In this document: positions 7,872 through 14,559 of the stretch, in pieces | Position numbering within the stretch: the first letter of the stretch is position 1 | Layout: each line of letters starts with the position of its first letter | Assembly: GCA_043809805.1 (NCBI GenBank) | Contig: JBDROR010000224.1 | Location: forward strand, 1 to 16,085 | Direction of reading: 5' to 3' | Source of the DNA: JAQUKH01 sp043809805 | GTDB lineage: Bacteria > JACRDZ01 > JAQUKH01 | Length of the DNA: 16,085 bases | The notes under the pieces: generated by a model | What the model saw: the letters and a program-made list of their open reading frames with translations, nothing else | The model's database searches: none | What the model was told of the DNA's origin: nothing | Program-made: the position numbers and the translations under genes

Positions 7872-9487
7872 TATTTTACCGGAAGTTTGAAATGAATAGC
7901 GTATTCCCTCCATTCATCAGACGCATTAATTATTTTAAAATATTTATTAATCGACTCCCTTGCTAGCTCTTTATTTTTCACCTGATTATAACATAACGAA
8001 GAATAGTAATGAGCAAAGGCATGCTTAGGTACACGATTTATCACATCTTGAAAACCGTTCAAAGCAAGCCTTAGGTGACCGTTTTTCAAGTCATAGTTCT
8101 CAACAAAGTTAACTTCTAAATTTATTAAATATCTTAACTTTTCAAATTCTTCGGGTGTTGAATGCAACAATTTAATACTGCATTTTCCAAAGTGAAAATC
8201 ATCTTCTTTATCAGACATAAGTAGGTTATTTTTTTTGCAATATTCATAAAGTTCACTCCCGGCGATTGGTGTTGCAATCATAACCGCACACCAGTTAAAA
8301 CCCACATCCTTCATGAAACTAACCGTTTCCATCAACTCTTCCATTGTCTCTCCAGGAAAACCAATAACAAAAAATGCCCGTATATATATATCTTTTTCAC
8401 GCAATAATTTTACTACCTCACGCACTCTTGACAGTTTTTTATAAGGTTTATGAATAATCTCATTAAGTACACGCTCACATCCGGATTCAACAGCTAATGA
8501 AGCCATTTCAACTCCAGAACTCCTCAATGCCTCAGATATCTCTTCATCAATATGGTTAACAGAAAGTCCGTTTGTAAATTCCACTGTCAGATTTTTCTGA
8601 GAAATACTGTCCAAAACCTGTAAAGCCTCTTTTTTATTACCTAAAAAAAGATCATCTTCGACAAGTATATTCTTAATATTAAAATCTTCTTTTAACCTAC
8701 AAATATCCGCCAAAATCCTATTTGTGCTATAATGACGTATCCTCCGACCATGGACTGTGTGCGAAGAACAAAAATTGCAACGATAAGGACAGCCGCGAGA
8801 AGTCATAATCGGCACTGCTAATGTTTTACCACCCTCGGTTCCCTGATGGTGATAACCCTGATAACTCTTAATATCAATTAGATCATATCTTAAAAAAGGA
8901 ATTTCATCTAAATCAGATATTACCGGTGCAGCAGAAGTAGAATTGATTCTTCCTTTTGTCATCCAACCTTGGGCAGAAGAAAGATACACTTTTCTATCGT
9001 CGGCAAGGACCAATTCTAAAAAAGATTTTTCACCTTCTCCAATATTAAGGGCATCAACATCCGGAGCGTTTTCAAAAACATATTCGGGCATATTTGTAGG
9101 TAAACCGCCACCAGCCACAACCAGCACATCCGGCCATAACCCCTTTGCCTGACTAGAAATAAAATGCAAATACCCTCCATTGGAATTAAAGATTGCTGAA
9201 ATACCAATAATATCAGGCGACTTGCCCTTGCAACGATCTGACATTTGCTGTTTTATGAAATCATTTAACGATAATCCGTTTGAATCGTTAATAAAACTTG
9301 ATATTTCAACACTGAGATCCAGTATTGTAAAATCTACATCCTTTGCGTACGCTCCAACATATGAAGCTATTGACAGTATACCCAGAGGAATAGACGGATA
9401 TGTCCATCCAGTAGTGGGGTCATCTCTAAGAAATTCCTCTATAGGGATTGCCGGGGGAACAACAAAAATGATATTCGTTTTTTTCAT
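7871..9487 (-). CDS. B12-binding radical SAM protein with C-terminal TPR-like tail (538 aa)
   Basis: The longer reading frame opens at 9625, but its first 46 residues overlap the acyltransferase gene and are basic and cysteine-rich, unlike the family. The ATG at 9487 (MKKTNIIFVVPP) overlaps the previous stop as ATGA and begins the expected strand, so I use it. B12-binding domain about residues 5-165 (PDIIGISAIFNSN 91-103, VVAGGG 123-128, LNIGEGEKSF 147-156). Radical SAM cysteines C233, C237 and C240 in RGCPYRCNFC, then HGRRIRHYS (246-254), VEDDLF (276-281), VESG (333-336) and IGFPGET (375-381). Residues about 465-520 form a TPR-like tail (FAHYYSSLCYNQVKNKELAR) laid out as in the 542-residue protein at 572-2200. 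The two look like paralogues. Function: radical SAM/cobalamin chemistry, substrate unknown. Confidence 0.88.
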   Translation of the reverse strand: MKKTNIIFVVPPAIPIEEFLRDDPTTGWTYPSIPLGILSIASYVGAYAKDVDFTILDLSVEISSFINDSNGLSLNDFIKQQMSDRCKGKSPDIIGISAIFNSNGGYLHFISSQAKGLWPDVLVVAGGGLPTNMPEYVFENAPDVDALNIGEGEKSFLELVLADDRKVYLSSAQGWMTKGRINSTSAAPVISDLDEIPFLRYDLIDIKSYQGYHHQGTEGGKTLAVPIMTSRGCPYRCNFCSSHTVHGRRIRHYSTNRILADICRLKEDFNIKNILVEDDLFLGNKKEALQVLDSISQKNLTVEFTNGLSVNHIDEEISEALRSSGVEMASLAVESGCERVLNEIIHKPYKKLSRVREVVKLLREKDIYIRAFFVIGFPGETMEELMETVSFMKDVGFNWCAVMIATPIAGSELYEYCKKNNLLMSDKEDDFHFGKCSIKLLHSTPEEFEKLRYLINLEVNFVENYDLKNGHLRLALNGFQDVINRVPKHAFAHYYSSLCYNQVKNKELARESINKYFKIINASDEWREYAIHFKLPVK

Positions 9488-10131
9488 TTTGTAATCTTTC
9501 TGGGAAAATCCGTAACCGCTATCCCTGATTTTACTGTTGAAAAAATAGTAGTACCGACTCCCACCGCAGCTTTGTCTCCGACAGAAACTCCTGGGACAAA
9601 TGTCGCGCCTGAACCTATCATACATAACTTACCTATTAAACAACGCGCGTTAATTGTTACCGACGGAGCGATGAATGTGTAGTCATCAATGGATACATGA
9701 TGACCCAACATACTGTTATAATTAATAAACACACCTTTACCCAACCTAACACCATAACTGACTTTTACGCCCGGATACATTATTAAGCCTGGCCCTGATT
9801 GAAAATCATCAAGCTTCATCGCTGAAGGATGAATTAACGAAGCTAAATTAAATCCTTTTTTCTCAATCTCATCTTCAATAATTTTTTGTCTTAATTCGCA
9901 ATTCATAACGCCGCAAATCCCAAATATTTCATCAGAATCAACCTCAGCCTCAGGTGATTCGCCAAAAACCGGATATCCAGCTATTTCTGTTCCAACCTTT
10001 TCACGATTGATATCCACAAAGCCAAGTATCTCCCAAGTTGGCTTAATTCTATTTATATCCTCAATAATAACCCGTACTATTTCCTGACTTCCTTCTCCGG
10101 CACTAAAAATAAGTATTTTCTTTAAATCCAT
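9484..10131 (-). CDS. NeuD/PglD-family sugar N- or O-acyltransferase (215 aa)
   Basis: The N-terminal Rossmann-like PglD_N domain (about residues 5-100; KILIFSAGEGSQEIVRVI, then ILGFVD at 35-40) is followed by HPSA and a left-handed parallel beta-helix of hexapeptide repeats (about 112-205). In PglD-like enzymes a histidine at the start of the helix acts as general base. Here it aligns with H144 in MLGHHVSIDD, and the next residue, usually Asp or Glu, is H145. Relatives acetylate the 4-amino group of bacillosamine or legionaminate precursors, or O-acetylate sialic acid. Together with the LegC homologue this gene could be the legH-type acyltransferase. Because an ACP and acyl ligase are in the operon, its donor may be an acyl-ACP rather than acetyl-CoA (inference). 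A GGAGGTG site at 10134-10140 supports the start. Confidence 0.85.
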   Translation of the reverse strand: MDLKKILIFSAGEGSQEIVRVIIEDINRIKPTWEILGFVDINREKVGTEIAGYPVFGESPEAEVDSDEIFGICGVMNCELRQKIIEDEIEKKGFNLASLIHPSAMKLDDFQSGPGLIMYPGVKVSYGVRLGKGVFINYNSMLGHHVSIDDYTFIAPSVTINARCLIGKLCMIGSGATFVPGVSVGDKAAVGVGTTIFSTVKSGIAVTDFPRKITK

Positions 10132-10133
10132 TT

Positions 10134-10140
10134 CACCTCC
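10134..10140 (-). promoter_or_regulatory. Strong, closely spaced Shine-Dalgarno site of the NeuD/PglD-like gene
   Basis: Minus-strand GGAGGTG lies just before the ATG at 10131, with four bases between GGAGG and ATG. The spacing is short but the match to the 16S tail is long. Most downstream overlaps (ATGA, TAATG) lack such a site, so this may be a point of fresh ribosome entry in the operon. Confidence 0.5.
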
Positions 10141-10155
10141 AAGATATAACCTTTT

Positions 10156-10917
10156 TCACATCCTTAACCCGCCATCAATTTCCAAAACTCTTCCGCAAAA
10201 AAAATCGTTTTGCAGGATAAAATTAATTCCATCAGCTATCTCTTCGGGGAAACCCATCCTTCTAACCGGTGTTTTCTTAACCCATTCTAAAATTGCCGAC
10301 TGGTTCATTGAATTCTTCGGCATGTCAGTATCAGTCATTCCTGGGGCAATTCCCGCAACACGAATACCAAAATGAGATAATTCCGAAGCCCAAGTTACTG
10401 TTAACGCATTTACACCCGCTTTGGCAGCCGCATAAGCGCTTTGACCTATATTTCCTGTAGCAGAAATTGAACTAACATTAATAATAACGCCACGAGTTCT
10501 TTTGCTTATCATCTTTTCAGCTACTTCTCGGCCAAAACAAAAAACTCCCCGAAGATTTGAAGAGATTGTCTCATCCCATACCTCAATGGGAAATTTATTA
10601 ATCTTTCCCTTAAAAATACTAGCCAACGGCGCGTCTTTAAGTATAGCGGCGTTATTTACCAAAGCATCTATCTGCCCGCGCCTGTTAAAAAAATCATTAG
10701 TCACGAATTCGGCAAAATTTATATCCCCAACATCTCCGCAATAACAGAATACTTTCCCCGGTAAGGATAAACACTTGTTTTCTAAATCATTAAGCTTATC
10801 CTGATCTAAATCTACCGCGGCAACAACAGCATTTTTCTTTAACAGGCTTTGTATAATACAAAATCCGATTCCGCCGGCTCCGCCTGTTACAATTATATTT
10901 TTTTCATTAATATCCAT
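10156..10917 (-). CDS. FabG-like short-chain dehydrogenase/reductase (253 aa)
   Basis: Classical SDR with the cofactor loop TGGAGGIG (11-18), D36 after strand 2 (AVDLD, which favours NAD over NADP), NNAA at 88-91, and catalytic S150, Y162 and K166 (NVSSIS and YAAAK). PG at 192-193 and the C-terminal EIDGG are standard. Classical SDRs interconvert a secondary alcohol and a ketone. Beside an ACP and acyl ligase the likely substrate is a 3-oxo/3-hydroxyacyl-ACP, but SDRs of this type in flagellin-glycan clusters also act on sugar-derived compounds, so the substrate is open. The start overlaps the pdxA-like stop by one base (TAATG), with AGGA close upstream. The next gene follows after 24 bases. 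There is a short insertion (FKGKINKFP, about 102-110) before the helix that carries the active-site Asn (N121). Confidence 0.85.
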   Translation of the reverse strand: MDINEKNIIVTGGAGGIGFCIIQSLLKKNAVVAAVDLDQDKLNDLENKCLSLPGKVFCYCGDVGDINFAEFVTNDFFNRRGQIDALVNNAAILKDAPLASIFKGKINKFPIEVWDETISSNLRGVFCFGREVAEKMISKRTRGVIINVSSISATGNIGQSAYAAAKAGVNALTVTWASELSHFGIRVAGIAPGMTDTDMPKNSMNQSAILEWVKKTPVRRMGFPEEIADGINFILQNDFFCGRVLEIDGGLRM

Positions 10918-11963
10918 TATCCTACTGCCTGTTTTTTATTCTTAGCCATTGTTACCGCGTATTTAAGCGCTTCAAATAGACTCGTATAATCAGCAGAGCC
11001 TTTGCCGGCTTTGCCAAAGGCAGTTCCATGGTCAACTGAGGTTCTAATGATAGGGAGACCAAGAGTAACATTCACTCCATGCATTTTCCCCCAAGAATTT
11101 GAATCTTTGTCCCATACAAAGCCTACGGTTTTTGTAGGAATATGGCCTTGATCATGATACATAGTTACAACAACATCATATACCCCTCCTAAGGCTTTAG
11201 CGAAAACACTATCCGAAGGCAGCGGACCCAGAGCATTAATTCCCAATGCTTGAGCCTTTTCTACAGCTGGGATAATTTCTCTTATTTCTTCGTCTCCAAA
11301 TAAACCACCTTCTCCGCAATGAGGATTTAAGCCTGCTACAACAATTTTTGGATTTCGAATGCCTAATAAATTACATGCCTCATTGGCAATCTTTATAACT
11401 TTTAAAATTCGGCTCTTTTCAACCATTCCTACCGCTTTTTTTAAAGAAACATGCGTTGAAACATGGACAACCCTTAAGTTTCCAGCAACCAGCATCATTG
11501 TATAATCCTCTATCCCTGTTAAATCTGCCAACATTTCAGTATGCCCGGCATATTTCTTACCATACCCTCCCAAAGTAAATGATTCTTTATGAATGGGGTT
11601 AGTAACTATGGCATCTATTTGATTACTAATTGCCATTTGTATTCCCTTAGCAATATATTCTCCGGAAGCTTTACCAGTCACTGGACTGATTTTTCCAAAT
11701 TTATAATCTCCGGACTTAATATTATCAAGATCTATCAAGTTAATGACATTATCTTCCCATAGAGAATCTTCAATATTCTTTATACACTTAAGTTCTAAAT
11801 TGCTTATCTGAAGAATATTTATGATATCTTCTAAAACAATTTTAGACCCAATCAACACAGGGCTGCATATCGAATAAATTTTTTCATATTTAAACATTTT
11901 GGCTGTTATTTCAGCTCCAATTCCAGCAGCATCTCCCATTGTTATCCCAATAATTGGTTTCAT
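10917..11963 (-). CDS. pdxA2-like: PdxA-family NAD-dependent phospho-hydroxyacid dehydrogenase (348 aa from ATG 11963)
   Basis: The protein begins MKPIIGITMGDAAGIG, the standard PdxA opening. Residues below count from the GTG at 11972, which adds three residues. Metal-ligand histidines of PdxA appear as H174 (VSTHVSL), H218 (NPHCGEGG) and H273 (YHDQGH), and NVTLGLPIIRTSVDHGTAF (301-319) is strongly conserved. PdxA oxidises the hydroxyl beta to the carboxylate of 4-phosphohydroxy-threonine, with loss of CO2. The variant YHDQGHIPTK is closer to PdxA2-type enzymes, which act on 4-phospho-D-threonate or erythronate. The context of phosphatase, SDR, ligase and ACP suggests a specialised phosphorylated hydroxy acid rather than vitamin B6 synthesis. 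Start choice: ATG 11963 fits the family N-terminus; GTG 11972 (overlapping the previous stop as GTGA) is the alternative. GGAGG at 11976-11980 lies 12 bases from the ATG and 3 from the GTG. Confidence 0.87.
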   Translation of the reverse strand: MKPIIGITMGDAAGIGAEITAKMFKYEKIYSICSPVLIGSKIVLEDIINILQISNLELKCIKNIEDSLWEDNVINLIDLDNIKSGDYKFGKISPVTGKASGEYIAKGIQMAISNQIDAIVTNPIHKESFTLGGYGKKYAGHTEMLADLTGIEDYTMMLVAGNLRVVHVSTHVSLKKAVGMVEKSRILKVIKIANEACNLLGIRNPKIVVAGLNPHCGEGGLFGDEEIREIIPAVEKAQALGINALGPLPSDSVFAKALGGVYDVVVTMYHDQGHIPTKTVGFVWDKDSNSWGKMHGVNVTLGLPIIRTSVDHGTAFGKAGKGSADYTSLFEALKYAVTMAKNKKQAVG

Positions 11964-11968
11964 TTTAA

Positions 11969-12766
11969 TCACCGCCCTCCAGTTATTACTGTTATAATTT
12001 CATTATGAACTCTGCCATTAGAGGCAATAACATCTTTTACGGATAAATTTAAAGCTGCGCCGTTAAAATCAGTAATACTTCCTCCTGCTTCACTAATTAT
12101 TGTTACACCCGCGGCTACATCACAAATTTTGGTATTATTCCAAATTCTCGCGTCAATTTTTCCCGACGCGGCAAGGCACAAATCATAGACGGCAGACCCT
12201 GTAATTCTTGTTGTAAAAGATTTATCTACTAATTTTTTATAATTTTTAAAACTATTCGAATTGAGATGAAAATGATTATCATAAGCAATCATACTTTTTG
12301 AAAGATCGCTATTTTGCGAAGATTTTATCTTCGCCTCATTACAATACGCGCCAGAGTCTTTTACCGCCCAAAATAAAGAATCGAAAAATGGCAAATAAAT
12401 AACTCCTAGATAAAAATTATGAATATCCGCTAAGGCGATAGAAACACCATAGAAAGGAAGCCCGGCAATATAATTATGCGTTCCATCCAAAGGATCGATA
12501 ATCCAAAAAGGAGCGTCAGCGGAATAATCTTGCTGTACCCTCTTTTCCTCAGAGTAACTTTGGTAATTAGGAAACTCATTTTTAAGAATAACTTCAATTA
12601 TTTTCTGAGACTCAATATCCGCCCCTGAAACTAATTCTTTAGCTGATTTTCTTATTACATGATTCTTATTCAAAAATAGTTTAAGCAGTATTTTTCCGGC
12701 TTCCTCAGCGGCCCTTTTCGCGATATTTAGCTCATTCTTAAATGTTTTGATTTTTACTTGATTCAT
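11969..12766 (-). CDS. Inositol-monophosphatase-family phosphatase (265 aa)
   Basis: Mg-dependent phosphatase superfamily (SuhB/CysQ/IMPase). Metal ligands are visible as E73-E74 (YSEEK), D91 and D94 in WIIDPLDGTHNY (88-99), and D216 in ICDVAAG. In most family members the last motif reads WDxAAG; here the tryptophan is replaced (C215). The earlier Thr-Asp of the family appears as SGAD (47-50). Members hydrolyse inositol phosphate, 3'-phosphoadenosine 5'-phosphate, fructose bisphosphate or other sugar phosphates, and sequence alone does not choose. Sitting directly before the PdxA-like gene, it may remove phosphate from that pathway's intermediate. The start lies 29 bases inside the ligase gene and the stop is five bases from the next ATG, so expression is coupled. 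Start ATG 12766 has GAAGG and GAAAG upstream; no internal Met offers a better N-terminus. Confidence 0.84.
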   Translation of the reverse strand: MNQVKIKTFKNELNIAKRAAEEAGKILLKLFLNKNHVIRKSAKELVSGADIESQKIIEVILKNEFPNYQSYSEEKRVQQDYSADAPFWIIDPLDGTHNYIAGLPFYGVSIALADIHNFYLGVIYLPFFDSLFWAVKDSGAYCNEAKIKSSQNSDLSKSMIAYDNHFHLNSNSFKNYKKLVDKSFTTRITGSAVYDLCLAASGKIDARIWNNTKICDVAAGVTIISEAGGSITDFNGAALNLSVKDVIASNGRVHNEIITVITGGR

Positions 12767-14294
12767 ATTCTTTCAACCTTCTTCTTAACAATTTTCCCGA
12801 CGGCCCCTTGGGGATATCATCAACAAAAATAAATTGATCCGGAGATTTAAATTCACCTAATCTATCCCGGCAAAATATTTTTATTTCATCTTCATCAAGA
12901 TTTTTACCTTCTTTAACCACTATATAACTTTTTATTAACTCTCCCAAATACTGATGAGATATCCCAACAGTTAATGATTCTTTAACTAAAGGATGCGCGA
13001 AAATAACTTCATCGATTTCTCCGGGAAAAATATTTACCCCGCCTTTTATGATTAAATCCTTTTTTCTTTCAGTAAAATAGAATATTCCCTTAGAATCTCT
13101 GTATCCTAAATCACCGGTAAGAAAATATCCATTATTAAAGACCTCCTTATACGCCGCATTATTCTTATAATAGCCCGTAAAAACATTCAGGCCGCTTACC
13201 GATATTTCTCCAACAACCCCATCCTGAACTTCTTCGCCATTATCGTTTACTATGATAACATTGTTTACGTCCAAAGGACGGCCTATACTGCCCGGCTTCC
13301 AAGCAAATTCTAAAGGATTATCTATATGAGTAGGCCCTGTTTCGGATAACCCATATAAATTAGCAACCTTAAGCTGATATTTTTCCTCCATTTTTTTTTG
13401 AATCTCCAGCGGCAGCGGAGCCGAACCGCAGCCAATATATTTTAATTGCTTAATTCTCGTTTTTTCATAATCGTTATAGGAAGTATTTACGATTGAAAAT
13501 AAAATTGAAGGTACAACCTCAATATATGTTATATTAAACTCTTCAACATATTTCCAAAAATTATTTCTTATTTTCCAGAAAGATTCAAACAGCACTATCC
13601 TCGCTCCGGAATACAAACAAGGTAAAAAAGAATAATTAATAGCCGCGGTATGCCCCAGCGGCAAAATAACAAGATGATTATCTTGCCTGCCCCATCCAAA
13701 TCCTCTTACTACGGAAGATATATTCTCGATAATATTCCTATGTGAATACATAATCCCCTTGGGATTGCCTGTTGTTCCTGAAGAATAATAAATACAAGCT
13801 GTCTCATTATCAAGAGGTGCGAAATCCTTAATATCTGATTTATTCAACACCTGCAATGCCTCAAGAAAAATATTTCCCCGCTCTTTATCCGCTATTAATT
13901 CAACCGGCCATCCTTTTGATTTTAAATTACAAAAATGCTTATCTTGACAAAAAACTAATTTAGGTTCTATGTAATTTAAGTATTTATGAACATCCTGAGC
14001 ATTCAAATTAAAAGGGAAGGGATTGAATATTAACCCTAATCTATGCGCGGCTAAAAAAATAATTATATATTCAAACCGATTATCTATTACCGTCGAGATA
14101 ATCTCTCCGGGCAAACATTTTTTTTGCTTAAAAAAAGAAACCGCTTTGTCTACCATATCATCAATTATTTTGAAGGTATAGCTCTTTCCTACGTTTCCAT
14201 CATAGAGCCATGATTGTTCAGGATATCTTAAGGCCTGAAACCTCAAAATATCACTAAGGCTTCTGCATTCTTCTATTCTGTAAAATTTTTTCAT
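12738..14294 (-). CDS. AMP-forming acyl-CoA/acyl-ACP ligase (ANL superfamily, 518 aa)
   Basis: Activates a carboxylic acid with ATP as an acyl-adenylate, then passes it to a thiol. Motifs: the P-loop YYSSGTTGNPKG (169-180), LPLGHTAA (211-218), LYGLSETGP (313-321), TGDLGY (393-398), the hinge region ERKKDLIIKGG (409-419) and C-terminal catalytic K501 in PKGPSGKLLRR. This is a complete long two-domain enzyme. The gene begins directly after the ACP stop with no spacer (TAAATG), so the likely thiol acceptor is that ACP rather than CoA; this is inference from linkage. The acyl substrate is not known. It is the first enzyme of a ligase, phosphatase, PdxA-like and SDR series. It resembles ligases that load short hydroxy- or amino-acids in modular pathways and also medium-chain acyl-CoA ligases. 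Confidence 0.88.
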   Translation of the reverse strand: MKKFYRIEECRSLSDILRFQALRYPEQSWLYDGNVGKSYTFKIIDDMVDKAVSFFKQKKCLPGEIISTVIDNRFEYIIIFLAAHRLGLIFNPFPFNLNAQDVHKYLNYIEPKLVFCQDKHFCNLKSKGWPVELIADKERGNIFLEALQVLNKSDIKDFAPLDNETACIYYSSGTTGNPKGIMYSHRNIIENISSVVRGFGWGRQDNHLVILPLGHTAAINYSFLPCLYSGARIVLFESFWKIRNNFWKYVEEFNITYIEVVPSILFSIVNTSYNDYEKTRIKQLKYIGCGSAPLPLEIQKKMEEKYQLKVANLYGLSETGPTHIDNPLEFAWKPGSIGRPLDVNNVIIVNDNGEEVQDGVVGEISVSGLNVFTGYYKNNAAYKEVFNNGYFLTGDLGYRDSKGIFYFTERKKDLIIKGGVNIFPGEIDEVIFAHPLVKESLTVGISHQYLGELIKSYIVVKEGKNLDEDEIKIFCRDRLGEFKSPDQFIFVDDIPKGPSGKLLRRRLKEYESSKNQNI

Positions 14295-14522
14295 TTATAC
14301 CAACTTTCTATTTTTTAAAAGCCTTATAATATCCCCAACTTTAAAAATTTCAAATATTTCTGCTATTTCAAAAGTTATTTTATAATATGATTCTAAGGAC
14401 GTAATCAGTCTTAATTGCCCTAAAGAATCCCAGGTTTCTATATCATCAGGGCCTAATTCACCATTAATATCTTTTACATCAATCTCAAAAACTTCAGAAA
14501 TAATCTCATACAAATCATCCAT
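14295..14522 (-). CDS. Acyl carrier protein (75 aa)
   Basis: A small acidic protein of the usual ACP length. DSLGQLRLI (32-40) carries the phosphopantetheine attachment serine S33, and the following acidic helix 2 and the predicted four-helix pattern fit the family. The DSL core matches FabC/AcpP-type carriers, although the residue after Leu is Gly and the second half is not that of a housekeeping AcpP (ITFEIAEIFEIFKVGDIIRLL). It is probably a dedicated carrier for the ligase that begins at the next base, supplying an acyl group for sugar N-acylation or for carrier-bound modification. A near-consensus TAAGGAGGAT ribosome site lies ten bases upstream, and the 37-base gap from the LegC-like gene is unremarkable. 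A phosphopantetheinyl transferase is not in the window. Confidence 0.9.
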   Translation of the reverse strand: MDDLYEIISEVFEIDVKDINGELGPDDIETWDSLGQLRLITSLESYYKITFEIAEIFEIFKVGDIIRLLKNRKLV

Positions 14523-14532
14523 CTTATAAAAT

Positions 14533-14539
14533 CCTCCTT
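14533..14539 (-). promoter_or_regulatory. Near-consensus Shine-Dalgarno site of the ACP gene
   Basis: Minus-strand AAGGAGG (in TAAGGAGGAT) lies ten bases before the ACP ATG at 14522. It is among the strongest sites in the window, as expected for a carrier protein needed in excess over its enzymes. Confidence 0.6.
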
Positions 14540-14559
14540 AGAAAACTTTATTATAAAAA

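Noticed and set aside
7872..7913. 14-residue N-terminal extension of the radical SAM protein at 6483-7871
   Set aside because: It falls inside the previous gene. MAKILLVNPH with the TAATG overlap is the natural start.
9488..9625. 46-residue N-terminal extension of the radical SAM protein at 7871-9487
   Set aside because: It lies wholly inside the acyltransferase gene, is Arg/Cys/Tyr-rich and unlike the family. The ATGA start at 9487 gives the expected first strand.
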